A DNA stretch of 46,986 nt. Origin: Pirellulaceae bacterium. GTDB lineage: Bacteria > Planctomycetota > Planctomycetia > Pirellulales > Pirellulaceae. This document shows, in pieces, positions 15,197 to 23,391 of this stretch (position 1 is its first letter; every line of letters starts with the position of its first letter). Under the pieces are notes generated by a model. The model searched no databases. It was not told the origin of the DNA and was given only the letters and a program-made list of their open reading frames with translations. The position numbers and the translations under genes were made by a program. Where the stretch lies: positions 1 through 46,986 of the forward strand of contig JAHDXO010000026.1 of NCBI GenBank assembly GCA_023382975.1. The letters are read 5' to 3'.

Positions 15197-17574
15197 TCTT
15201 TGCCTTCCCAAACAGGCACACGCTGTAATTCCGGCAGCATGTGGAATACCGCCTGCATGGCCTTGTCCATTTCTTTTTCCAGCCAAGTGAATTCCACTTC
15301 CGGACCGCGACGGTTGACGACGTATTTGGCCTGATAGTCGCTGAAAATGTCGAAAGGCGGTTCGTCCCGACTATCGTCTCGGCGAAGCAGAATCAGCGGT
15401 TTGCCCATTCCATGCAGCAGCCCCGCTTCGTACAGCACGTTCAGGTTGTTGTTCGAAATCTCCGCGATCCCGAAGTGAGCTGCCTTCAGTTGCCGGTGGA
15501 GATCCTTGATGATGTTCAAATTCTGCATTCCCTGAGCGGGCGCCAAAACCTGAATGCCCAGCTTCTTTCGCTGGAAATAGTCCTGCAGCCATTCCAGGAC
15601 GCGATAGTTGTCCTCGAACTTGTAGTCAAAGGCAAAGAAACAGCAACGGTGCTCCGCGAGCTTGATCTCGGGCAATCGCCGTTTCAACTCGTCCCGCTCC
15701 ATCTCCACTTGGGCCAGCAGTTCCTGCTGCTGGGCCAGCGCCTGGGCGTTGGCGATCATGGCCGAAAAGGCGCGGTTGTTGGCCGCGAAAATGACCTCGG
15801 CGTTTTCGGCCGATACGTAGTGATGCGCGAACATCACGGCGTTGTTGTAGATGCAACCGAGCGCCAGATCGAAAGTCTCTGAGCGCGGCATGTCGCGGAG
15901 CTGGCAGATCAACGGGTTCTTGATGTTCAGATGCAGGATCGTATCGGACTCGGACGCCCGCAGACTCTTGGACTTGGCCATCTTCTGGAACATCTGCTTG
16001 ATCGCCGCGCTGCCGATCCCCAATTGGGCGCCGATGGCATCGATATTGGCCAGTTCCTTGTCCTCCTGATCCAGCGGCCGAGCGACCAGTACGGCGGGCA
16101 CGCTGTCCGGCTCGAATTCGACCGCGCGAGCTTCCTTGCGGAGCCGTTGCTTGAACGCCAATTCCAGCGATTTCCATTTTTCGTCGACCGTCTCCGGCCG
16201 CTTGAAGATCACGCCGGAATCGGCTGCCAGCCGCTCGATCTTCACGCCCTTGCGTTCGGCGTAGGCTGCCAGAAACTCTTCTTCCATGCCCCAGCTCGCG
16301 TCGATCACCGGCAGACCCCGGTACGAGAACAGCAGTTTGTGCTGCGTGCCGGAGCCGCGTTCGGCGAAGTAGTAGATCACGTTGCCAGATTTCTCCAGGT
16401 ATTCCGGCAGCGTAATGTTGCCCAGGTCCGTGCTGACGCGGACCAGATCGCAGATCGCATCGAAGAAGGCGTCGTCTTCCAGCGCGCGGGCCTTGATCGT
16501 GTTGTTGTACGCTCCGACCAGCAGCTTGAGCTTCTCGACATCCTGCTGCTGGAGCATTCTGAGGTAGCCGATAATGACACCGCCCAGCAAGGCTTGGACG
16601 CGGCGGTAGGCATCGTCGGTGATGATCTCGCCGCGGCTGAGCGTCGGGGTCAGCTCGGACGTGTTGATCACGCCCTTGACGAACCGCGCCCAGCGGGGCA
16701 ACAGGTCTTTGTCGTTGGCCTTGATGAACATGCGGGAGATATACACGTCCACCTCGCCGAAGTCCCGCGTCAACTCAAAGGGAATCATCGGCACGAATAG
16801 CAGACCGGACACGTTGGGCAGCGGCGGGCCGTCGTCGGTTTCTGCGTCGGCCATGTTGAACGGGATCAGACCCAGCGGGAACAGGCCCCAACGCGACTGG
16901 ACGTACTCGTGCAGGTCGGCCCGGCCTTCGTCCGATTCCCACGGCGGGGTACAGGCGTTGACCTGATTGCCCTGCAGCAGGATGGGGATCGAGAGGAAGT
17001 CGGCGTATTTCTTGATGGCCTGGCGGAGCCGCCCTTCGTCGAGCAGTTCCAGCTTGCTGTCCAGCAGGTGCAGCACGACTCGCGTGCCGACGTCCGGTTT
17101 GTCGTACGGTTCGGTATCGTAGTGGATGTCACCGTCGCAACTCCAGCGGAACCCGGTCTGGCCGTCCTGATACGAGCGGGTGTAGACCTCGACCCGCCCC
17201 GAGATCGAGAAGGCCGACAGCAGGCCGATGCCGAACTGGCCGATCAGCAAGGCTGCTTCGCGGGCGTTGGCCCCGCGCAGCTCGTCCCGCTGGATGCGGG
17301 TGAAGCTTTCGCCGACGGTCGAGAGGTTGGTATGCAACTCGTCCTCGGTCATCCCGGCGCCGTGGTCGGTGAACGTCAGCGTCCGCGCCTGGCGGTCGAA
17401 CGTGACCTCGATGGCCGGGTTGATACACGATTCATCGCGCGTGCTGCGAATGATCGACGTATCGTGGGCGTTCTGAATCATCTCCCGCACGGCCACATCC
17501 GGCTCGGCGTAGATGTTCTCGCCCAGCATCCGCAGCAATCCCGGCAGATTGATCTTGATCTCGCGACGTGCCAT
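15190..17574 (-). CDS. HSP90-family ATPase fused to TIR/deoxyribosyltransferase-like domain
   Basis: This protein has 794 residues. The first ~630 are a recognisable HtpG/HSP90: GHKL ATP site with Glu31, Asn35 and Asp38 (REMIQNAHDT), DHGAGM at 70-75, IGQFGIGLLSAF at 111-122 and GT at 163-164, then the middle-domain signature RFVKGVINTSEL and SRGEI, and a C-terminal dimerisation-like region. Unlike HtpG, it continues with ~155 residues (640-794) that read as a nucleotide-binding effector-type domain: FFAFDYKFEDNYRV, a helix, then FGIAEISNNNLNVLYEAGLL with Glu716 and GKPLILL. This matches the pattern of nucleoside deoxyribosyltransferase/TIR-like domains (aDi..NpNVlYElG). A TPR gene follows. 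It is probably not the housekeeping HtpG; immune or stress signalling is inferred. Confidence 0.88.
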   Translation of the reverse strand: MARREIKINLPGLLRMLGENIYAEPDVAVREMIQNAHDTSIIRSTRDESCINPAIEVTFDRQARTLTFTDHGAGMTEDELHTNLSTVGESFTRIQRDELRGANAREAALLIGQFGIGLLSAFSISGRVEVYTRSYQDGQTGFRWSCDGDIHYDTEPYDKPDVGTRVVLHLLDSKLELLDEGRLRQAIKKYADFLSIPILLQGNQVNACTPPWESDEGRADLHEYVQSRWGLFPLGLIPFNMADAETDDGPPLPNVSGLLFVPMIPFELTRDFGEVDVYISRMFIKANDKDLLPRWARFVKGVINTSELTPTLSRGEIITDDAYRRVQALLGGVIIGYLRMLQQQDVEKLKLLVGAYNNTIKARALEDDAFFDAICDLVRVSTDLGNITLPEYLEKSGNVIYYFAERGSGTQHKLLFSYRGLPVIDASWGMEEEFLAAYAERKGVKIERLAADSGVIFKRPETVDEKWKSLELAFKQRLRKEARAVEFEPDSVPAVLVARPLDQEDKELANIDAIGAQLGIGSAAIKQMFQKMAKSKSLRASESDTILHLNIKNPLICQLRDMPRSETFDLALGCIYNNAVMFAHHYVSAENAEVIFAANNRAFSAMIANAQALAQQQELLAQVEMERDELKRRLPEIKLAEHRCCFFAFDYKFEDNYRVLEWLQDYFQRKKLGIQVLAPAQGMQNLNIIKDLHRQLKAAHFGIAEISNNNLNVLYEAGLLHGMGKPLILLRRDDSRDEPPFDIFSDYQAKYVVNRRGPEVEFTWLEKEMDKAMQAVFHMLPELQRVPVWEGKDR

Positions 17575-17773
17575 TGGCGATGTTCTCCGCTGGCATTTTG
17601 GGGGTTGTTCAGGCGGTTAGTCTGACACAGACACGTCCCCATGACAAGCTGCGCTCCTTCAGGCCCCGCGGATCGCGAGTTAGCGGATGCATCCAGAAAA
17701 ACACGAGGAACTCCGGCGAATCGCATGTACCCGAAAGGCGAATCAACTGAAGCCAACACAAACGCAAAGAAGC

Positions 17774-17807
17774 GAAGAGCGCAGAGGATTCCTCCTTTGC
17801 GCTCTTC
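17774..17807. repeat. Long hairpin
   Basis: A perfect 10-bp stem (GAAGAGCGCA with TGCGCTCTTC) encloses a smaller GAGG/CCTC stem. It is followed on the plus strand by CTTTTACGTTTT. It has the shape of an intrinsic terminator, but no gene ends upstream on either strand, so a repeat element is more likely. Confidence 0.5.
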
Positions 17808-17863
17808 GATCTTTTACGTTTTGGGTTCACCGTGCTTTGCCGCCGGATCAGGAGTTCCAACAT

Positions 17864-17936
17864 GAAGATCAAAGCCCGCCGTTTGGAGCGGGAGCGGCAT
17901 CCAGAGGCTTGAAAACCGGGGCTGCCAACTTGACAT
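17864..17936. repeat. Dispersed repeat, copy 2
   Basis: This is a 73-bp gapless match to 12877-12949. It sits in a spacer here, whereas copy 1 covers the end of a methyltransferase gene. Confidence 0.7.
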
Positions 17937-18042
17937 CGTTCGTTTACAATGCGTCTTCGTGCCCGCGGGGCTGTCTTTTGAATTTTCCGGACGGAGCCCA
18001 CCCGCGACGCCTCTTCTGACCCGTGCATAAAGGAAATGGACC

Positions 18043-20955
18043 ATGTTCCCGGCAATTTGGTGCCCGCCAGTAAGCCGATGGCTTCTTCTGACCGCGATCG
18101 TCATCGGCGTGTTGCCGTGGCTCAGCGGCTGCGACAAGTCCGATCCGGGACCGATTTCGGCCCGCAGCAGCCAATACGAAGTGGCCGATTCGCCGAAGCC
18201 CCAACCTGCCGCCGAATCCCCGGCTGGTGCGGCCGCCCGCGTATCCGACCTGCCCACCGAACCAGCACCCGTCGCTCCGGATGCTAGCACCCCGCCAGGG
18301 AAGTCGCCTCCAGAGGTGGGTGTTCCTCCGGCGGTGGAAGGGCAGCCGCCCAAGCCGCCGGCGTTCGATCCGGCGGACAACCTGGACCTGAGCAACTTGA
18401 ATCCAGAGGAGCTGCCCAACAGCGAAGTCAAGTTGCTGGCGTTGCTCGAAGTCTTGCAGGCCCGCCAACCCAACGGACGAACGCCGCAGGAGCAGATGGA
18501 GGACTTCTTTTCCATTCAGTTCACCCGCGTCAAGGCGGCCGAAAAGCTGTGGGAATTGTCTCAGGACAAGGCGACGCGGCTGACCGCGGTGCGGGCCAAA
18601 CTGGATGCCTTGCGCGTGATGAGCCGATTCGGCGTGGCCGACGTCGAAAAGCAACTGAATACGTTCTGCCGCGCCTTGCAGCAGCACGAAGATCCGGAGT
18701 TTGCCCTGCTGGCCCGATTGATGCTGTTCGATATGGCGATGGACGAGTTGGCCTCTGGCGCCGAAGTCGACATGCAGGCCTTGTCCGACGAATTGAATAG
18801 TCTGGCGACCGACGGCGCGAAGACGCCCGAGACCTTCACGGTGCTCAGCCAGGGGGCGGATGCCTTTCTGCGTTCCGGAAAGCGGGACGCGGCCATCGAG
18901 GCGTATCGCGCCATCGGCCAGTCGTTCCGCGACAGCGTGGACAAGGACTTGGCGGCCGACGCCGCGGTGATGGTCGAACGCGTCCGCATCCTGGAAGCCG
19001 GCATGGATGTCAAGCTGCAGGCGGCGGCCATGGGCGAACCGGACAGCGAAGCTCCGTTGCTGGAGACCCTGGGCGCCCTGATGACGGCCGAAGGCGCGGG
19101 TACGGGAACGCTGGTCGAAATGGGCCAAGTCGCCACCATTCTCGAGATGACGGACAACTACGATCTGGCCCGCAAGGTCTACGAGAAGATCGCGGTGGTT
19201 TTCCAGGGCCACTCCGATGCGGAACTGGCCGCACAAGCGACTCGCTTGACGGAGCACGGCTTGAAGCACTTGGATCTGGTCGGCAAGCCGCTCGACGTGA
19301 CCGGGGTCCAACTGGACGGGACGCCGTTCGATTGGTCGGCGTACCGCGGCAAAGTGGTGCTGGTCAGTTTCTGGACGTGGAGCGATCCCTGCCTGTACGA
19401 GATCTCGAACATCATACAGGTTTACCGCCAGTACCGCGATCAAGGGTTCGCGGTGGTCGGTGTCAATCTGGACCAGGATACGAAAACGGTCAAGCGATTC
19501 ATGGACATCCAGCCGTTGCCGTGGACCATCGTGATCAGCGCCGATCCCGAGAAGCAAGGGCCCAACAATCCGCTGGCCGTCCGCTGCGGTGTGGATCTGC
19601 TGCCGTTCGCCGTCCTGCTGGACCGCGAGGGAAAAGTGGTCGCGCTACACGCTCGCCAGGACCGCTTGCTGCAGAAAGTATCGGATCTGCTTGGGCCTCC
19701 GGCCGGCGGTTTGCCGGGCGGCTTCCCCGGTTCTGTGCCGGGACCCGATCCGACGGTTCCGCCGGCGCCCTCGGAGGCTCCGGTTCCCGGTGCGCCGCAG
19801 GCTCCTGACGCTGCGCCGTCGCCGGACACGGTGCCGCCAGCCGACAGTCAGTCGCTGCGCTCGGACCGAGACGCCGAGGTGTTCTTCGTCAGCATGTTGA
19901 TGGCGCCCGCCGACGAAGTCGATGAGAGCGCAGCGGAGATCGAGCCGATCAATCCCTACCTGCCGCGCGGCGATCTGTCGCCGGGCGAACTGGTCGATTT
20001 CATTTTCGCGATGCAGGACAAGCCCAAGAGCATCCAGGAGAGGCCCGGCTTCGGCGACGCGCTGATCGAGGCATCGGATCGCATCCTGGCGGCCGAGAGT
20101 TCGGACGCGCAGCGGCGGATGGCCGCGGAAACCAAGTTCAAGCTGTTGCACGACCAAGCGTCGCTGGGAAACGAAAAGGCGGATGCCGCGCTGGTCGCCT
20201 TCGTCGAGCAGATGAAGGACAGCCAGGACGAGAAGATCGCCGAGCAGGTTCGCTTCTTCCAACTCGAACGCAAGGTGATCGGCGTGGACCAACTGCCGAT
20301 CGAGCAGGTGCCTGAACTGTTGACCGAACTGAAGACCTATCTGGCCGACCGGAAACTGGACGACCGCCATCTGCGCATGGCGTCGTTCACCGTGCGGGCC
20401 ATCAATCGCCTGGAGGACGCCGACCGGCGCGAAGAACACTTCCAGGAGTTCGGGAATTTGTTCGCCAAGAGCGACGGGAAGGAACTCGCCCGCTACGGCA
20501 AGAAGCTGGTCAAGAAGCCGGGCGTGGAGATGCCTGACTTGCTGGGCAAGCCGCTTGAACTGGCCGGCGTGACGACCGATGGAAACGCCTTCGAATGGAA
20601 AGCCTACCGCGGCAAAGTGGTGCTGGTCGACTTCTGGGCCACGTGGTGCGGACCCTGCCGAGCCGCGATGCCTCAGGTCAAAGCCTTGTACGAGGAACTG
20701 CGCGACAAGGGTTTCGACATCGTCGGCGTAAGCCTGGACAAGGATCGCGAGCAACTGGCCAAGTACCTGGACGAGAACGACCTTCCCTGGACGCATCTGG
20801 CCGGAGACGAAGCCATCGAATTGGGCAAGAAGTTCGGTATCAGCGCGATCCCCGCACTGGTGCTTGTGGACCGCGAAGGCGTCGTCGTTGCAGCCGGCAA
20901 CAAGCTGGAGACCCTGAAACCCGCGCTCGACCAATTGATCGGCAACGACGATTGA
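18043..20955 (+). CDS. Lipoprotein with two TlpA/thioredoxin-like domains
   Basis: This 970-residue protein has a lipoprotein signal with lipobox LSGC (Cys30), a Pro/Ala-rich linker (35-115), a helical region, a first TlpA-like domain (about 407-545), a second Pro-rich linker (550-605), another helical region, and a second TlpA-like domain (about 824-967). The second has an intact redox motif WCGPC (868-872) and the cis-proline segment GISAIPALVLVDREG. The first has WSDPC (446-450), losing one active-site cysteine, and may be structural or a peroxiredoxin-like remnant. It would be anchored in a membrane facing the periplasm and reduce or check disulfides. The ATG has an AAGGA site. The BshB1-like gene follows after 28 bases. 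Confidence 0.88.
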   Translation: MFPAIWCPPVSRWLLLTAIVIGVLPWLSGCDKSDPGPISARSSQYEVADSPKPQPAAESPAGAAARVSDLPTEPAPVAPDASTPPGKSPPEVGVPPAVEGQPPKPPAFDPADNLDLSNLNPEELPNSEVKLLALLEVLQARQPNGRTPQEQMEDFFSIQFTRVKAAEKLWELSQDKATRLTAVRAKLDALRVMSRFGVADVEKQLNTFCRALQQHEDPEFALLARLMLFDMAMDELASGAEVDMQALSDELNSLATDGAKTPETFTVLSQGADAFLRSGKRDAAIEAYRAIGQSFRDSVDKDLAADAAVMVERVRILEAGMDVKLQAAAMGEPDSEAPLLETLGALMTAEGAGTGTLVEMGQVATILEMTDNYDLARKVYEKIAVVFQGHSDAELAAQATRLTEHGLKHLDLVGKPLDVTGVQLDGTPFDWSAYRGKVVLVSFWTWSDPCLYEISNIIQVYRQYRDQGFAVVGVNLDQDTKTVKRFMDIQPLPWTIVISADPEKQGPNNPLAVRCGVDLLPFAVLLDREGKVVALHARQDRLLQKVSDLLGPPAGGLPGGFPGSVPGPDPTVPPAPSEAPVPGAPQAPDAAPSPDTVPPADSQSLRSDRDAEVFFVSMLMAPADEVDESAAEIEPINPYLPRGDLSPGELVDFIFAMQDKPKSIQERPGFGDALIEASDRILAAESSDAQRRMAAETKFKLLHDQASLGNEKADAALVAFVEQMKDSQDEKIAEQVRFFQLERKVIGVDQLPIEQVPELLTELKTYLADRKLDDRHLRMASFTVRAINRLEDADRREEHFQEFGNLFAKSDGKELARYGKKLVKKPGVEMPDLLGKPLELAGVTTDGNAFEWKAYRGKVVLVDFWATWCGPCRAAMPQVKALYEELRDKGFDIVGVSLDKDREQLAKYLDENDLPWTHLAGDEAIELGKKFGISAIPALVLVDREGVVVAAGNKLETLKPALDQLIGNDD

Positions 20956-20983
20956 TCCGCACGTCGGCGAGGAAACACGGAAC

Positions 20984-21718
20984 ATGGAGACTCAAGACTA
21001 TCTCCAACTGGACGTGATCGCCGTGGGCGCGCATCCGGACGATGTGGAGATCGCTTGCGGCGGCACGCTGGCCTCGATGTCCCGCCGGGGATACCGGGTG
21101 GGGATCATCGACTTGACGGACGGCGAGCCGACACCGAATTCGCCCGGCCCGGACGTGCGTCTGGAAGAAGCCGCCAAGGCCGCGCACCTGTTGGGCGTCC
21201 ATACCCGAGTGACCTTGGAACTGCCCAACCGCCGACTGTTCGACACGTTCGAAGCACGGGTGATGCTGGCTAAGGAATTTCGCAAGTACCGGCCGGCGGT
21301 CGTGATCGGATTCGGCGACAAGACTCCCACGGCGTCGCCCGACCACTGGCAGGCCATGCAGATCACCGACGCGGCCGTGTTCTACTCGCGGCTGACCAAA
21401 TGGGACGAACACTTTGACGGTTTGCCGGTCCATGCCGTCCCGGTCCAGTTGTACTTCCGGCTGGCGTTCGAGCCGGCGATTCTGAGCGGATACCACAGCC
21501 ACTTCACGGTGGACATCACCGACACGCTGGAGACCAAGCTGCAGGCCATCCGCTGCTACCAGACGCAGTTTCCGCCCGCCAAGGAATACGTCTTCGACCG
21601 CATCCGCGGCGCGGCCCTGACCTCTGGCGCGGCGGCGGGGTTCCACGCCGGGGAAACGTTCGTGTCGACGCGGGCGCTGGGCACTCGCGATATGATGAAA
21701 TTCTTGTTCGGCGGTTGA
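20984..21718 (+). CDS. bshB1: PIG-L deacetylase, BshB1-like
   Basis: This 244-residue zinc-dependent N-deacetylase belongs to the LmbE/PIG-L family. The metal motif AHPDDVE is at 16-22, and the C-terminal half holds the family histidine in the segment YHSHFTVDIT. The segments LPNRRLFDTFEAR and AVFYSRLTKWDEH and the closing ETFVSTRALG resemble bacillithiol enzyme BshB1, which deacetylates GlcNAc-malate. No partner gene for bacillithiol synthesis is in the window, so the substrate is a family-level guess. The ATG follows an AGGAAA site. It overlaps or abuts the dGTPase-like gene. Confidence 0.75.
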   Translation: METQDYLQLDVIAVGAHPDDVEIACGGTLASMSRRGYRVGIIDLTDGEPTPNSPGPDVRLEEAAKAAHLLGVHTRVTLELPNRRLFDTFEARVMLAKEFRKYRPAVVIGFGDKTPTASPDHWQAMQITDAAVFYSRLTKWDEHFDGLPVHAVPVQLYFRLAFEPAILSGYHSHFTVDITDTLETKLQAIRCYQTQFPPAKEYVFDRIRGAALTSGAAAGFHAGETFVSTRALGTRDMMKFLFGG

Positions 21719-21747
21719 ATCAACCGGACCGGGGCGCCGTGCTTGGC

Positions 21748-22899
21748 ATGTCTGTCGCAGAATTCTTCACGTCGGCCGGTTTGCAGACCGTCGAGGATCG
21801 CGAGTCGCGGTTGCTGGCGCCCTACGCCATGCGCAGCGCCGCTTCGCAGGGCCGCAAATACCCGGAGCCCGAACATCCTTACCGGGGCCCGTTCCAGCGC
21901 GACCGGGACCGCATCGTCCACAGTTCTGCCTACCGGCGGTTGAGCGGCAAGATGCAGGTTTTCACGGGCGAAATGGGCGACTATCACCGCACTCGGTTGA
22001 CGCACACGCACGAGGTCGCCTCGATCGCCAGGACCATCGGCCGCGCGCTGCGATTGAACGAAGACCTGATCGAGGCTCTGGCCCTGTTCCACGACATCGG
22101 CCATCCCCCGTTCGGACACGCCGGCGAAGATACCTTGAACGAATGCCTCGCCGACAAAGGCGGCTTCTCGCACAACCGCTACGCGCTGGTCATCGCCGAG
22201 CAACTTGAATCCCGTTACCAGAGCTTTCCCGGCCTGAACCTGACCCGCGAAGTCCTGGAAAGCCAAGCATCGCGCATCGACAAATCCTCGACCGGCCCCG
22301 TGCCGCTGCTCGAGGCGCAAGTGGTCGAAGTGGCCGACAGCATGACCTACGACGCCCACGACACCGACGACGCCGTGAAGTTGGGGCTCGTCACGCTCGA
22401 CGAACTGGCCACGATCCCGTTGGTCTCAGAAACCATCGAGCGGGTCCGCCAGCGGTTCGGCAACCTGCACGGCAAACTGCTGCGCAAGGCGACCGTCCAC
22501 GAATTGATCGACCGCCAGGTGACCGACGTCCTGCAAACCACAGGGCCGGAGTTGGATCGTAGGCGGCCGGGCAGCCCCGACGAAGCCCGCCGCACCGGTT
22601 TCCGCATCGGCCCCGGCGCGACGTTGGCCGCCCAGAAAACGCAACTGGAGGCTTTCTTGTACGAGCGGGTCTACCGCCATCCTCAACTGATCGCCATGCG
22701 GTCACGCGCACAGGAGCAACTGCGCGCCATGTTCACGGGTTACTGCCGTCGTCCCGCCCTGCTGCCTCAGAAATTTCGCGACCGAGCCGAGGCAGTTGGC
22801 ATCGCCATCGCCGTGGGCGACTATCTGGCCGGTATGACCGACCGCTACTGCGAACAGCAATATGAACGCTTTTTCTCGACCAAAGGTGCGCAGAGTTAA
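21748..22899 (+). CDS. Deoxyguanosinetriphosphate triphosphohydrolase-like protein
   Basis: This protein has 383 residues from the ATG at 21748; a GTG at 21739 is an alternative. The HD-domain metal ligands are visible: the THTHEV segment near 85-90 with His86 or His88, the adjacent His115-Asp116 pair, and FHDIGHPPFGHAGE around 114-127. The N-terminal DRDRIVHSSAYRRLSGK is diagnostic for the dGTPase (Dgt) family, which hydrolyses dNTPs to nucleoside and triphosphate. The C-terminal VALHR-type region of the family corresponds to FLYERVYRHPQL. Length fits the bacterial dgt-like class. It follows the deacetylase gene by about 30 bases and is probably co-transcribed. Some Dgt enzymes restrict phage by dNTP depletion; a housekeeping role is more likely here. 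Confidence 0.92.
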   Translation: MSVAEFFTSAGLQTVEDRESRLLAPYAMRSAASQGRKYPEPEHPYRGPFQRDRDRIVHSSAYRRLSGKMQVFTGEMGDYHRTRLTHTHEVASIARTIGRALRLNEDLIEALALFHDIGHPPFGHAGEDTLNECLADKGGFSHNRYALVIAEQLESRYQSFPGLNLTREVLESQASRIDKSSTGPVPLLEAQVVEVADSMTYDAHDTDDAVKLGLVTLDELATIPLVSETIERVRQRFGNLHGKLLRKATVHELIDRQVTDVLQTTGPELDRRRPGSPDEARRTGFRIGPGATLAAQKTQLEAFLYERVYRHPQLIAMRSRAQEQLRAMFTGYCRRPALLPQKFRDRAEAVGIAIAVGDYLAGMTDRYCEQQYERFFSTKGAQS

Positions 22900-22999
22900 T
22901 GCTCGCAACACGGGACGAAGCGAGCAGGAAGCGGCCCTGCGCAACCCGCCAGTCGTCTCACTCTATTCGGACGGGAATGAAAGATGGTCGGCTCGCGCT

Positions 23000-23281
23000 T
23001 CAAGCCACCGTTTTGGCCTGCTTCGCCTTCTTGATCGCGTGCTGCATGCGCGACTTCAGCCGAGCGGCTTTGTTGGGATGGATCACGCGACTGGCGCCGG
23101 CGCGGTCGAGCTTCTTGGCGGCTACTTGGTACTCCTGCTCGGCTTTCACCAGGTCGCCAGCTTGGACCGCTTCGCGGACTTTTCGGATCTGCGTGCGCAT
23201 GGCCGACTTGCTGGCTCGATTTCGCAAACGGCGGACGGAGTCCTGACGCAGTCGCTTCTTGGCACTCGTTGTGTTGGGCAT
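23000..23281 (-). CDS. rpsT: 30S ribosomal protein S20
   Basis: This 93-residue basic helical protein of the small ribosomal subunit binds 16S rRNA. It begins MPNTTSAKKRLRQD and includes RNRASKSAMRTQIRKV and the closing IHPNKAARLKSRM, all typical of S20. The start is the ATG at 23281; the longer reading frame upstream is not part of the protein. A GGAG lies about 12 bases upstream. It is alone on the minus strand, separated from the TPR gene by 110 bases, and converges with the dGTPase-like gene. Confidence 0.97.
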   Translation of the reverse strand: MPNTTSAKKRLRQDSVRRLRNRASKSAMRTQIRKVREAVQAGDLVKAEQEYQVAAKKLDRAGASRVIHPNKAARLKSRMQHAIKKAKQAKTVA

Positions 23282-23391
23282 GGTCGGTCGATACTCTCCA
23301 CAGACAGCAAAAATACGCTTTGAAGTTGTTTGCGGACAAGCCAGTCCATTATCCGGGCTCGCCCTACCCCAGGCACTACCTGCAGGTCGAA

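Larger units (their letters stand above)
17575..18042. other. Spacer built of repeats and a gene-end remnant
   Basis: This 468-base region is divergent between the HSP90 gene and the lipoprotein gene. It holds the hairpin at 17774-17807 and repeat copy 2 at 17864-17936. A short frame, ATG 17864 to TGA 17914, mirrors the last codons of the methyltransferase gene. No supported gene is present. Promoters for both neighbours must be here, but none is clearly visible. Confidence 0.55.

Noticed and set aside
17774..17820. Intrinsic terminator
   Set aside because: The hairpin and T-rich flank fit in shape, but no gene on the plus strand ends upstream, and the HSP90 gene runs away from it.
22899..23323. 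Small frames opposite and around rpsT
   Set aside because: They are antisense to ribosomal protein S20 and have no ribosome site or domain.
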